Shown piece by piece: positions 36,535 to 45,374 of a DNA stretch of 64,000 nt. The notes beneath the pieces are model-generated. The model was not told the DNA's origin. It did not search any database and saw only the letters and a program-made list of their open reading frames with translations. The DNA comes from Acidocella sp. 20-57-95 (lineage in GTDB: Bacteria; Pseudomonadota; Alphaproteobacteria; Acetobacterales; Acetobacteraceae). The translations under genes were made by a program, and so were the position numbers. Every line of letters begins with the position of its first letter. Positions within the stretch are counted from its first letter, which is position 1. The stretch lies in assembly GCA_002255575.1 (NCBI GenBank), contig NCAT01000010.1, positions 31,129 through 95,128 on the forward strand, in the 5' to 3' direction.

Positions 36535-36942
36535 TTACGGAAGTTCCGCAATCACATCAATTTCTACCAGCCATTCTGGGCGGGCAAGTGCAACCACAAC
36601 GAGACCGGTGAAGACCGGGAACACGCCTCTCAGCCATTGGCCGGCAACGCGATACACCGGTTCCCGGTAGCGAATATCGGTCAGGTAAACCGTAACCTTG
36701 CAGATACATTCAAGGCTGGCGCCAGCTTCTTTGAGTAATAGCGCAATGTTGCTCATCACTTGCTCGGCTTGGCCTGCGGGATCACCAACGGCAATATTCT
36801 CGCGTGTCTCGAGATCCTGTGCCACCTGCCCCCGCAAATAAATCGTTTTGCCAGCGATTACGGCTTGGCAGAGATCGTTATCGAGCTTCTGCTCCGGGTA
36901 AGTGTCACGGGTGTTGAAGGGGCGTATGCGCGTGTGCAGCAT
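36535..36942 (-). CDS. RidA/YjgF-family protein
   Basis: A 135-residue RidA-type protein. The start at the ATG at 36942 gives MLHTRIRPFNTRDTYPEQKL. Family marks are LRGQVAQDL, a Gln-rich AGQAEQVMSNIALLLKEAGAS and VTVYLTDIRYREPVYRV. The canonical Arg of imine-hydrolysing RidA lies in the C-terminal region, but the equivalent here, LVVVALARPEWLVEIDVIAELP, has an Arg that fits. It starts one base after the monooxygenase stop and is co-directional. RidA-type proteins speed hydrolysis of enamine or imine intermediates. In the rut pathway a RidA partner (RutC) likewise accompanies a flavin monooxygenase. Confidence 0.86.
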   Translation of the reverse strand: MLHTRIRPFNTRDTYPEQKLDNDLCQAVIAGKTIYLRGQVAQDLETRENIAVGDPAGQAEQVMSNIALLLKEAGASLECICKVTVYLTDIRYREPVYRVAGQWLRGVFPVFTGLVVVALARPEWLVEIDVIAELP

Positions 36943-36943
36943 A

Positions 36944-38431
36944 TTATTCTGCCGCTGCGGGTAAGTGCTTGGCGCCACCTGGAACATTGTCTGAAAGTCC
37001 GGCGGCTTTATGCACCACCCGTAAGGTCTCATCCCAGTCAAAATTACGGTACACTGCGGCTAAATGCGCAAATGGCGCTGATTGCGCGAAAAGCTGGAAG
37101 GTCAGCCGGTGCCCGGCGTAATCCGAATTCACCAAGTCGCGCGCAAATGAGAGTAGTTTACGGCGGTCATCGGCCTGCCAATTATCATTCACATTGTAGA
37201 ATTTCTCAAGCCACGGGCCGGTTTCTGGGTTCGCGAAGGATGCAGCATCAGGTGTCACACAAATCTGGCCGCCGCAAAGTTCGCGGGTCAGGTGCATCAT
37301 GTTATGAAGCTGCGAGCAAGCCAGAACGCGACCCGTATATAGCAGAGATTGGTTTGGCATCATCAAACCACCAGGGCTGCGCTCAGCCGTGGCGATTGCA
37401 GCGGTGAGATGCGCGTTGATACCCTCGCGATAAACCGCCAACGCGCTGAGTTTTTCTTGCACCGCCTGCTGCTTATCAAGCCCGGTCTGGCGGGCGTTAA
37501 ATAATGCGGCGCCGATCATCATATCCGCAAGCTTCAAGTTACGCTGGACAAAAGCAAACGCGCTGTAGCGGTGTAACGTGGAGCGGATAAAAGTGGCCGC
37601 TTTGGTGTGCCGGTAGAACAGCACATTTTCCCAAGGAATCAGCACATTATCGAAAATGACCAGCGCTTCAACTTCGTCAAACTTGTTCGAGAGCGGGTAA
37701 TCATCAGCGGGCGCGCGGTCAGCAAAGCCGGTGCGGCAAATGAATTTTAAGTTCGGCGAGCTGAAGTCGCAGATAAAACCAACGGCGTAATCGGAGAGTT
37801 CAGAATCACCCCAGTTAGCAATGGTGGGTTTGGTGAAAGCCTGGTTGGCGTAAGCAGCGGCGGTTTCGTATTTAGCGCCGCGAACAATAATGCCAGCGTC
37901 AGTCTCCTTCACCACATGCAGCAGCATGTCCGGGTCTTGGTCCTGCGGTTTTTTACTCCGGTCGCCTTTCGGGTCGGTATTGGCTGAGACGTGGAAAGGA
38001 TCGTTGCGAATCGACAAATTAATATGGCGCCGAATATTTTCTGAAAATTGTGGGTTAACTTCGTTCAAGACGTCTTGGCCGTCATAGAGGGACCACATCT
38101 CACCGATCGTCTCATCGCCCACGCGGGTGACAATGCCTCCCACCTCATCCAGAACCGCATCAGTGGCGGCGCGTTTGGCATGCCAGTCTGCTTGAGTGAA
38201 GGGGAGTTTCAAGCCCGTTGCGGTAACATTGCCCAATTCATCATGCGTGGTCATCACCGCTGCATGTTCCGGTTCGTGCTGCATATCGTAAATACGGGCG
38301 CGCACATCGACCAGCGGCTTCAGCATCGGGTGTTTGGTTACATCGAGTACGCGTTCTCCATTAATCCAAACCTGCCGACCATCGCGGATGGAGTCTCTAT
38401 ATTGCTGGCCTGTACGAATCATATTTGACAC
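36944..38431 (-). CDS. Flavin-dependent monooxygenase, HpaB/PvcC (4-hydroxyphenylacetate 3-hydroxylase) family
   Basis: A 495-residue oxygenase component of the two-component FADH2 monooxygenase family. The start MSNMIRTGQQYRDSIRDGRQ is typical. Further marks are VNPQFSENIRRHINLSIRND, HVVKETDAGIIVRGAKYETA, DFSSPNLKFICR and VLIPWENVLFYRHTKAA. The substrate pocket cannot be read. Its neighbours (RidA, cyclic amidohydrolase, alpha/beta hydrolase) suggest ring hydroxylation of a nitrogen heterocycle rather than phenylacetate. No reductase (HpaC) is in the window, so FADH2 must come from elsewhere. Confidence 0.87.
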   Translation of the reverse strand: MSNMIRTGQQYRDSIRDGRQVWINGERVLDVTKHPMLKPLVDVRARIYDMQHEPEHAAVMTTHDELGNVTATGLKLPFTQADWHAKRAATDAVLDEVGGIVTRVGDETIGEMWSLYDGQDVLNEVNPQFSENIRRHINLSIRNDPFHVSANTDPKGDRSKKPQDQDPDMLLHVVKETDAGIIVRGAKYETAAAYANQAFTKPTIANWGDSELSDYAVGFICDFSSPNLKFICRTGFADRAPADDYPLSNKFDEVEALVIFDNVLIPWENVLFYRHTKAATFIRSTLHRYSAFAFVQRNLKLADMMIGAALFNARQTGLDKQQAVQEKLSALAVYREGINAHLTAAIATAERSPGGLMMPNQSLLYTGRVLACSQLHNMMHLTRELCGGQICVTPDAASFANPETGPWLEKFYNVNDNWQADDRRKLLSFARDLVNSDYAGHRLTFQLFAQSAPFAHLAAVYRNFDWDETLRVVHKAAGLSDNVPGGAKHLPAAAE

Positions 38432-38519
38432 CGAATCAATTGCGACAGAATCAGTATGCGAGGCGCGTTGCTTCAGGTAAATATGTTCTTAGCGTGGTTT
38501 GGCTTTGATTTTATTAAAG

Positions 38520-39335
38520 CTACCCAGCTAGTGCTAAAGCCGCCCGCACCAGTTCGCCATCTGCCGCCTGTAACGCTTGCAGAATGGTGAAATGGTCAGC
38601 CCCGGCCACCGGTATCAGGGCACCTGGGGAATGGGCGGCGGCGCGGACGGCGTGCAGATCGCGGCTGTCGATGACCAGAGCGGGCAATTCCAAACTACCA
38701 TAGGCAATCGTCATCGGCTTATGCACCGCTGGCAAACGAAGCGGGGAGAAAGCCGCGATCTCGTCTTCAGTGAGATGCAGCTTCGCATTCAGATAGGTGT
38801 CGCGCAGTGGCCCGAGTTCATAAACACCAGAAATGGCGAGGCCCGCAACCACGCTTGGGTGGTCAAGCACCAAGGCGGCCAGCTGGGCACCTGCCGACCA
38901 GCCAGAGATGATGATCTTGCCTGCAATGCCATGGGCAGCGCCATTGGCTGCCAGCCAGTCTAGCGACGCACGCATTTCTGCAACAATCTCAGTCATGCTC
39001 GCGTCTGGCCCGAGCGAATAGCCGGGCATGGCGACCGACCAACCGTGGGCGGCAAGCCCTTCGGCAAAAATGGCGAAGTCCTCGCGGCGGTTCATTTGCC
39101 AATAGCCACCATGAATGAAAACCAGGCAGGGGGCGGCGGGGCTTTTGGATGGGTATAAATCCCATTTTGCCCGCTCCGCTGTGCCATAGGGAAGATCAAG
39201 ATGACCCGTATGAGCTGCACGATAAAGGGCGGATTTTTCATTGCGGTCTTTGACAAGTTGCGCGCTATTGGCAACGGCCGCTGCATTGTTATACGCGCGG
39301 TCGCGCTGCGCTTGTGTTAACATTCCCCAATTCAT
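38520..39335 (-). CDS. Alpha/beta hydrolase, arylformamidase-like
   Basis: A 271-residue alpha/beta hydrolase. The oxyanion motif VFIHGGYWQMNRREDFA is near residue 75 and the nucleophile elbow GWSAGAQ near 144. The acid and catalytic His are near the C-terminus, with His in the AGADHFTILQAL segment. The HGGYW and GWSAG elements resemble kynurenine-formamidase-type enzymes. The start overlaps the amidohydrolase stop by four bases (ATGA). Probable role: hydrolysis of an N-formyl or ester product from ring opening by the neighbouring enzyme. Confidence 0.84.
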   Translation of the reverse strand: MNWGMLTQAQRDRAYNNAAAVANSAQLVKDRNEKSALYRAAHTGHLDLPYGTAERAKWDLYPSKSPAAPCLVFIHGGYWQMNRREDFAIFAEGLAAHGWSVAMPGYSLGPDASMTEIVAEMRASLDWLAANGAAHGIAGKIIISGWSAGAQLAALVLDHPSVVAGLAISGVYELGPLRDTYLNAKLHLTEDEIAAFSPLRLPAVHKPMTIAYGSLELPALVIDSRDLHAVRAAAHSPGALIPVAGADHFTILQALQAADGELVRAALALAG

Positions 39336-40585
39336 GCGGCGAGACTTTCCATAGCTGGTGGGATAAGAGGGCTAGTGGCCGCGATATATTCGCCGGCGCG
39401 CAGGCAAAAGCTGGGTGTGATCATTCGGTTGGTGGTTACTTTCACGCCGCTATTGTCGGCAAGTTCAAACGCACCTTGGTGCAATTCCACCACCGAAATA
39501 TCTGCATCAAACCCGATACCGAGGCTGCCAATCTGATCAGTCATGCCTAGCATTTTGGCTGGGTTGCTGGTCACGGTTGCCACTACTTCCGGCAGCGACA
39601 TGCCAAGATAGAGAAGTTTGCTCATCGCGTTCGTCAGATTAAACGGGGCAACGCCAAAGAACGGGTTGGCGGCGGCGTCCTTGCCAGCATGGGAGATTTT
39701 TACGTTGTAGCCATGCATGTCAGCGCCCAGCGTATAGGGTTTGATCCCGGCTTTCATCACTTGTGCGGCCATATCGAAGCTGAAATGCGAGCCATGCCCA
39801 ACATCCACCGTGACGCCGCGCTCTAATGCTGCCCAGACAATCGGGTGGACATTGCCGGTTTCGGTCGAAATAAAACCGCCTGGGTGGCGGGTGAATGGGT
39901 GGGCCAGCACGTCCCCTTCATCCATAAGCGGGACAAGTTCGCGGACCAACTCATCAGGGTCGATATGCGTGCCTTCTTTTTCGGGCCAGAGCTGGCCGAG
40001 ATGGATATATAGTGGCAGGCCAGTTTCAACGGCAATTTTTTTGCCAAGTTTTATAACATCCAAACCCCAGCGCGACGCGCCACCAATTTCGGCGTGGGCT
40101 TTAATGCCACGCACAATATCGGGGTTTTCTTTGGCGGTGCGTGCCGTATGCGCCACATTAACTTGGCCAGGCCCGTAAAGTTCCGGGTAATAATGACCTT
40201 CCAATCCGCCGACGAGATAGGCAGAGATAAAGCACAGCACGCGGGTTTTGGAAGGCGTGGCAATGAAGGCGCGAAAACCAGGTAGTGTCATGCAGCTTGG
40301 GCCGCCTTGGTCCACCACGGTGGTCACGCCTGATTGTACGCCAACCATGTCGGCATTCAGGCCAAATTTGCCGGTGACATGCTCATAAATATGGCCGTGC
40401 GTATCGATCATGCCCGGCAGAACGAGTTTGCCGGAAACGTCGATGATGTTCTTGGCTTGCGATGCGGCCAGTGAAGGTGCCACGGCCGCGATTTTACCGT
40501 TCAGGACGCCAACATCTAATAAACCGTTATGCCTGGCTGCAAGGTCAATCACGTGGCCGCCGCGTAAAATAGTATCAAACATCAT
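39332..40585 (-). CDS. Cyclic amidohydrolase/deacetylase (COG3964-like, dihydroorotase superfamily)
   Basis: A 417-residue metallo-dependent amidohydrolase. Binding motifs: LVLPGMIDTHGHIYE (His-x-His), the likely bridging Lys in GIKAHAEIGG, His in GLPLYIHLGQ, His of DVLAHPFTRH and Asp in LGADMHGYN. The N-terminal small beta-domain strand (TILRGGHVIDLAAR) is typical. Annotated members are called amidohydrolase/deacetylase, with dihydroorotase or hydantoinase as relatives. It is divergent from the molybdenum hydroxylase operon. Ring opening of an oxidised heterocycle is a natural role. The hydrolysed product could go to the alpha/beta hydrolase encoded downstream. Confidence 0.85.
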   Translation of the reverse strand: MMFDTILRGGHVIDLAARHNGLLDVGVLNGKIAAVAPSLAASQAKNIIDVSGKLVLPGMIDTHGHIYEHVTGKFGLNADMVGVQSGVTTVVDQGGPSCMTLPGFRAFIATPSKTRVLCFISAYLVGGLEGHYYPELYGPGQVNVAHTARTAKENPDIVRGIKAHAEIGGASRWGLDVIKLGKKIAVETGLPLYIHLGQLWPEKEGTHIDPDELVRELVPLMDEGDVLAHPFTRHPGGFISTETGNVHPIVWAALERGVTVDVGHGSHFSFDMAAQVMKAGIKPYTLGADMHGYNVKISHAGKDAAANPFFGVAPFNLTNAMSKLLYLGMSLPEVVATVTSNPAKMLGMTDQIGSLGIGFDADISVVELHQGAFELADNSGVKVTTNRMITPSFCLRAGEYIAATSPLIPPAMESLAA

Positions 40586-40661
40586 CGGGTAATGACTCCG
40601 GATAGATTGTCAGGCTAATTTCATCTTTACCAACGCAATATAACGTACGTATACTGACGAT

Positions 40662-43025
40662 ATGAACGAGCTGCAAGCAAATTTGCCGATGCATGAGGGT
40701 GGTGTTGGGGTGCGCGTTTTGCGCACAGAAGATGACCGTTATTTGCGCGGACGTGGTGAATTTATCGCCGATATAAAGTTACCCATGATGCGGGAATTGG
40801 CGTTTGTACGCAGCCCATTGGCGCATGCGCGGATTAAAGCCGTTATAAAACCCAAGGGTTTTGAAAATTGTGTGTTTGTGGCCGCAGACCTGGTAGGCGT
40901 GAAGCCGATTACGGCGGTTTCTGGCCTGCCGGGCTTTAAGCCATCCTCTCAGCCTATTTTGGCCGATGTGAAAGTGCGCCATGTGGGCGAGGCGGTTGCC
41001 GTATGCGTGGCCAATACCCGCGCTGAGGCCGAGGATATTGCGGCATTGGTGGAGCTTGAGTTGGAAGAGCTGCCGGCGGTGGTAGATATGGTGGCGGCGC
41101 GCTCGGCTGAGAGCACTCTGGTGCATGAATCCTGGGGCGATAATGTATTTTTGGAAACCCGTGTTGATTACGGGTTTGAAGCGGCGGCGGCCAAGGCACC
41201 GATTGTGATTACCAAACATTTGCGCACGGCACGACAATGCATGTCACCCATGGAAGGGCGTGGCGTGGTAGCGGCGTGGGAGCCGCGTGTGGGGCAATTG
41301 GTGCTTCATACATCCACACAGATGCCGCATATTGTGCGCACTGGTTTAAGCGAATGTTTGGGTCTGCCAGATGAGCAAGTACGCATTATTGCGCCCGATG
41401 TTGGCGGCGGATTTGGTTACAAGGGTATTTTGCTGCCTGAAGAAGTCTGTGCAGGATACTTGGCCCGTTATTTGGGTCACCCGGTACGTTGGATCGAAGA
41501 CCGGCGTGAGCAACTTACGGGCAATGCGAATTGCCGCGAGCATGATTATGAATTGACAGCCTATGCTGATAAAGACGGTATGTTACTGGCGCTAGATGCG
41601 CGTGCGACCGTGGATGCCGGCGCCTATTCCATTTATCCATTCTCGGCCTGCCTGGAAGCCGCCCAGGTGGCGAGCATTCTGCCCGGCCCATACCGGATGA
41701 ATGGCTATCGCTGCATCACATGGTCAGCGGCCACCAATAAACCGGCGATTTTGCCGTATCGAGGTGTCGCGCGGGCAGGCGTTTGCTATGCGATGGAATT
41801 TTTGATGGATGCGATTGCGGTAGAAACCGGCATTACGCCTGAAGAAGTGCGGCGGCGCAATTTGGTGCCAGTTGAGGTGATGCCGTTTAACAACATCACG
41901 AATAAGCATTTTGACAGTGGCGATTATGCGCAAGCCTTGCGTCGCGTGGTGGAGGCGATTGATCTGCCAGCGGTTCGGGCGCGTCAGGCGGCGGCGAGCG
42001 GGCCTGTGAAAATTGGCGTTGGCCTCTCGGTATTTTGCGAGCAAGGCGCGCATGGAACGTCTGTCTATTCCGGTTGGGGTATTCCGATGGTGCCGGGTTT
42101 TGAACAGGCAACAGCGCGGCTAACCGCTGATGGTGGGTTGGAATTGCGGGTGGGGATACAGTCTCATGGGCAAGGTTTGGAAACGAGCCTAGCGCAAGTG
42201 GCCCAGGAAATCCTCGGTATCCCAGTGGGGCGCGTAAAAATTGTGCATGGTGACACTGCGTTGACACCTTACAGCACGGGCACGTGGGGTTCGCGTTGCA
42301 TGGTTATGGCGGGTGGTGCGGTGGCAACAGCTTGCCGTGAGTTGGCAGCGCGCATTGCCCCGATTGGCGCGCATTTGTTGCAAGTTCCCGCTGCGGATGT
42401 GGTGGTTGCAAATGGCTATGTTACCGCGGGCGCGCAACGCGTGAGTATTGCTGATGTGGCCTATACGTGGTTCCGCAGACCGCAGGACCTGCCTGATGAT
42501 ATATCAGGTGGCGGTTTGGATGTGACGGCAGGGTATAAAGCGGTGCGTGATTCCGGTACATTCAGCTACGCGGCGCACGCCGTGGTGGTTTCAATCGATA
42601 CTGAAATGGGCGATGTAAAAATCCTCGACTATGCCATTTGCGAGGATGGCGGCACATTGGTGAACCCGATGATTGTGGATGGGCAGCTCATCGGCGGTGT
42701 GGCGCAAGGTATTGGCACGGCACTTTATGAGGCAATGCGGTTTGATGCGCATGGTCAGCCGCTTGCCTCCACGTTGGCCGATTACATGTTGCCGGGTGCG
42801 ACCGAAGTGCCGGTGCTGCGCATTGATCATATGGAAACACCATCGCCCTATACGTTCTTCGGCCAGAAGGGCATTGGTGAAGGCGGGGCGATCGGCCCAC
42901 CGGCGGCGATTGCCAATGCGGTGAATGATGCGTTGCGGCCTTTGGGCGTTGAGATCCGGGAATTACCGATTACGCCGCATGGGATTCTATCTGCGCTTAT
43001 CAAGCCAGTGCAAGTAGCAGCATGA
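40662..43025 (+). CDS. Molybdenum hydroxylase large subunit (xanthine dehydrogenase family)
   Basis: A 787-residue molybdopterin-cytosine-dinucleotide type large subunit. Cofactor stretches are PDVGGGFGYKGILLPEEV near residue 245, PYRGVARAGVCYAMEF near 366, VGIQSHGQGLETSLAQVAQE near 505, a TGTWGSRCMVMAGG loop near 540 and the catalytic Glu in GQKGIGEGGAIGPP near 735. The YRGVAR signature differs from the AYRCSFR of CO dehydrogenase, so CO oxidation is unlikely. The substrate is probably an N-heterocycle or aldehyde. The FAD and 2Fe-2S subunits follow with ATGA overlaps. No MoCo-insertion chaperone is in the window. Confidence 0.88.
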   Translation: MNELQANLPMHEGGVGVRVLRTEDDRYLRGRGEFIADIKLPMMRELAFVRSPLAHARIKAVIKPKGFENCVFVAADLVGVKPITAVSGLPGFKPSSQPILADVKVRHVGEAVAVCVANTRAEAEDIAALVELELEELPAVVDMVAARSAESTLVHESWGDNVFLETRVDYGFEAAAAKAPIVITKHLRTARQCMSPMEGRGVVAAWEPRVGQLVLHTSTQMPHIVRTGLSECLGLPDEQVRIIAPDVGGGFGYKGILLPEEVCAGYLARYLGHPVRWIEDRREQLTGNANCREHDYELTAYADKDGMLLALDARATVDAGAYSIYPFSACLEAAQVASILPGPYRMNGYRCITWSAATNKPAILPYRGVARAGVCYAMEFLMDAIAVETGITPEEVRRRNLVPVEVMPFNNITNKHFDSGDYAQALRRVVEAIDLPAVRARQAAASGPVKIGVGLSVFCEQGAHGTSVYSGWGIPMVPGFEQATARLTADGGLELRVGIQSHGQGLETSLAQVAQEILGIPVGRVKIVHGDTALTPYSTGTWGSRCMVMAGGAVATACRELAARIAPIGAHLLQVPAADVVVANGYVTAGAQRVSIADVAYTWFRRPQDLPDDISGGGLDVTAGYKAVRDSGTFSYAAHAVVVSIDTEMGDVKILDYAICEDGGTLVNPMIVDGQLIGGVAQGIGTALYEAMRFDAHGQPLASTLADYMLPGATEVPVLRIDHMETPSPYTFFGQKGIGEGGAIGPPAAIANAVNDALRPLGVEIRELPITPHGILSALIKPVQVAA

Positions 43026-43804
43026 AAGCGGTTGATTTTTCCTGGGTTGCGGGTGCGACACTTGAGCAAGCATCTCAAAAAGCCAAAGCCGGTTCAAAGA
43101 TTATTGCGGGTGGCCAGTCTCTTGGCCCCATGTTGAATTTGCGGATTGCGCAGCCGGATGCGCTGGTGAGTATTGCCGGTCTTGCTTTACTGCGCGGTGC
43201 AACTGAAAACGACACTGATGTGACGATCGGTGCCTGCGTGACCCATGCGCAAATTGCGGATGGGTTGGTACCAGATATTGGTAGCCAGATTTTGCCGCGC
43301 ATTGCGGAGAACATCGCGTACCGCGCGGTGCGTAATCGTGGCACCATAGGGGGTAGCCTCTGCCATGCGGACCCGGCAGCTGACTGGGTCACAACATTGC
43401 TTGCCCTTGGTGCAAGCGTTGTGATTGCTGGTGCAGATGGTACCCGGCTCGTCGCGTTGCGGGATTTCTTCCGGGGTGCATTTCGCACATGCCTTGCACC
43501 GGGCGAGATTTTGCAAGCGGTGCGTATTCCTAAATTGAACGACGGTCAAAAATTCGGCTACTACAAAGCCTGCCGTAAGCCAGGTGAATTTGCTCATGCC
43601 ATGGCAGCAGTGTTGCAAATGAAGAAGACCACGCGGGTGGTGATCGGCGCGATGGGTGCGATTCCCTTGATATTTGAGGGTGATGAAGCGACGCTGCAAT
43701 CCATCGCGCCGGCTTTTACCGCACGGGCGGGAGGGATCGATGATGTCACCCGCCATATGCAACTTATCGCGGTAAAACGCGCATTTGAAAAATTAAGCGC
43801 ATGA
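43022..43804 (+). CDS. Molybdenum hydroxylase FAD-binding medium subunit
   Basis: A 260-residue CoxM-type subunit. The FAD stretch IIAGGQSLGPMLNLRIAQP is near residue 31, and RAVRNRGTIGGSLCHADPAADWVTT near 104 carries the conserved Gly pair. FFRGAFRTCLAPGEILQAVRIP marks the C-terminal domain. It transfers electrons between the 2Fe-2S subunit and the acceptor. Start and stop both overlap the neighbours as ATGA, so the three subunits form one translational unit. Confidence 0.9.
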   Translation: MKAVDFSWVAGATLEQASQKAKAGSKIIAGGQSLGPMLNLRIAQPDALVSIAGLALLRGATENDTDVTIGACVTHAQIADGLVPDIGSQILPRIAENIAYRAVRNRGTIGGSLCHADPAADWVTTLLALGASVVIAGADGTRLVALRDFFRGAFRTCLAPGEILQAVRIPKLNDGQKFGYYKACRKPGEFAHAMAAVLQMKKTTRVVIGAMGAIPLIFEGDEATLQSIAPAFTARAGGIDDVTRHMQLIAVKRAFEKLSA

Positions 43805-44904
43805 ATGAAATTTCCTTCCATGTGAACGGCAAGCCTATCACTGCCGAGATTACGCCGCGTACGCACCTTGCGGATTATTTGCGGGAATCGCTTTGCCTAA
43901 CCGGTACGCATTTGGGTTGTGAACATGGTGTGTGCGGAGCCTGCACCTTGCTGGTAGATGGTGAGCCAACGCGTAGTTGCATAACCTACGCCGTTGCATG
44001 TGCCGGGCGAGATATTCGTAGCATCGAAGGGCTTGAACATGATGTTGTCATGGCAGCGCTGCGCACAGCATTTTCGGCAGAGCATGCTCTGCAATGCGGC
44101 TATTGTACGCCGGGCATGTTGGTCACGGCGCGCGATATTGTGCGGCGTTTGCCGGATGCTGATGACGACCGGATACGCCTGGAACTTGCCGGCAATTTAT
44201 GCCGCTGCACAGGGTATAATGGCATCGTGCGGGCGATCCGCCGTGTGTTGGATTTACGGTTGAATTTTGAAACGGTACCGGTTGACCGCGTTTCGGAAAT
44301 GGCACCGATTGAAACGGCAACGACCAAGCCAATCCTAAAAATAGCAAAGCCGATTCAGCCGACGGGTGATGGTTTGCGCCAGACCCTTAGTTTTGCGGTG
44401 CCGCGCGATATTTTATGGCGGGCTCTGCAAGACCCCGCTTTGGTGGCATCCTGCGTGCCAGGCGCAACAATCCTCAGCATTGCGCAGACCCATATCACCG
44501 GTGAGATGGCCGTTGCATTTGGCCCCATTCAAGGCAAATTCAACGGCAGCGCTGATGTTACCTATGGTGACTATGAAGGCACGGTGTTGGGTGAAGGGCA
44601 GGATAAAATTTCCAAGACCAAGCTCACTGCCAAAGCATTTTTTTCAGTTACAGAGGCTGACGTTTCTAGCTCGGTTCTTGCACTTACGATAAATTATAGT
44701 TTGCGGGGTGCGTTAGCGCAATTTGCACGCGGGCCGGTTGTACAAGCTTTTGCCGACGAGATTGCCGGCATTGTGGGGCAGACTCTACAGGCTAAATTAA
44801 GTGGCTCCGGTACAATGATCGCGCCCAAAAGACTGAGCGCATTTCGTCTGGCCGGGCTGGTATTTTGGCGTTGGCTTCGAAAGCTGCTAAACTTGGCGTC
44901 ATGA
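43801..44904 (+). CDS. 2Fe-2S subunit fused to a CoxG-like SRPBCC domain
   Basis: A 367-residue protein. Residues 1-155 form the usual two-cluster small subunit: the plant-type cluster C-x4-C-x2-C is in GCEHGVCGACTLL, with a fourth Cys at RSCITYA, and the second cluster in QCGYCTPGM and LCRCTGY. After a Pro/Lys-rich linker (about 160-190) comes a CoxG-type steroidogenic-START domain (about 195-345) with VPRDILWRALQDPALVASCV and GPIQGKFNGSADVTY. A short hydrophobic C-terminal segment ends in LAGLVFWRWLRKLL. CoxG is normally a separate protein that recruits CO dehydrogenase to the membrane, so the fusion may anchor this enzyme. Confidence 0.84.
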   Translation: MNEISFHVNGKPITAEITPRTHLADYLRESLCLTGTHLGCEHGVCGACTLLVDGEPTRSCITYAVACAGRDIRSIEGLEHDVVMAALRTAFSAEHALQCGYCTPGMLVTARDIVRRLPDADDDRIRLELAGNLCRCTGYNGIVRAIRRVLDLRLNFETVPVDRVSEMAPIETATTKPILKIAKPIQPTGDGLRQTLSFAVPRDILWRALQDPALVASCVPGATILSIAQTHITGEMAVAFGPIQGKFNGSADVTYGDYEGTVLGEGQDKISKTKLTAKAFFSVTEADVSSSVLALTINYSLRGALAQFARGPVVQAFADEIAGIVGQTLQAKLSGSGTMIAPKRLSAFRLAGLVFWRWLRKLLNLAS

Positions 44905-45374
44905 CCATTGAGCTTGACATAGCCGGGGCGCTGGCCGAACGGCCCGGGTTCCTCATTCGCCGGATGCACCAGATCCATTTGGCTTTGTTTGCCGAAGAAT
45001 GCGCAGCTTTTGATATCACGCCGGTACAATATAGCATTATGACGGTGGCAGACTCCCAGCCAGGGCTGGATCAAGCTCAGCTTGCGTACGAGGTTGGGGT
45101 TGATCGGGCGACTTTGGCGAATGTTGTGGCGCGGCTGGAAACCAAAGGCTTGTTACGCCGCCGGCCATCTGTATCTGATAAACGCGTAAAGCTTGTCTCG
45201 TTATCGTCCCGCGGCGCGGCGTTGCTGGAGAAAATGCTGCTCCCCGTTCAGCGGGCCCATGACCGCACAATCGCCGCTTTGCCGCCAAAAGACCGTGAAA
45301 CATTCATGGCGTTACTGATGCGTTTGGTCAACGCTGAGAATGATTATGGCCGGGCGCCGCTGAAACTAGGCTAA
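44901..45374 (+). CDS. MarR-family transcriptional regulator
   Basis: A 157-residue MarR-type winged-helix protein (MTIELDIAGALAERPGFLIR as start). The recognition helix and wing are in YEVGVDRATLANVVARLETKGLLRRRPSVSDKRVKLVSLS. The ATG at 44901 overlaps the CoxG-fusion stop as ATGA; an upstream reading at 44865 is internal to that gene. Translational coupling to the hydroxylase operon suggests local control of it. The promoter at 40640-40660 contains ACGTACGT and GTATAC, overlapping palindromes that could be its site, although these are weak. Convergent with the formamidase gene with a 4-base overlap. Confidence 0.86.
   Translation: MTIELDIAGALAERPGFLIRRMHQIHLALFAEECAAFDITPVQYSIMTVADSQPGLDQAQLAYEVGVDRATLANVVARLETKGLLRRRPSVSDKRVKLVSLSSRGAALLEKMLLPVQRAHDRTIAALPPKDRETFMALLMRLVNAENDYGRAPLKLG

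Noticed and set aside
37041..37407. Plus-strand reading through the monooxygenase gene
   Set aside because: Antisense shadow; the minus-strand frame carries the conserved HpaB motifs across the same bases.
40638..40660. ACGTACGT/GTATAC palindromes upstream of the molybdenum hydroxylase
   Set aside because: They do not extend into a longer symmetric site and no second copy was found, so they are only a hint at a MarR operator.
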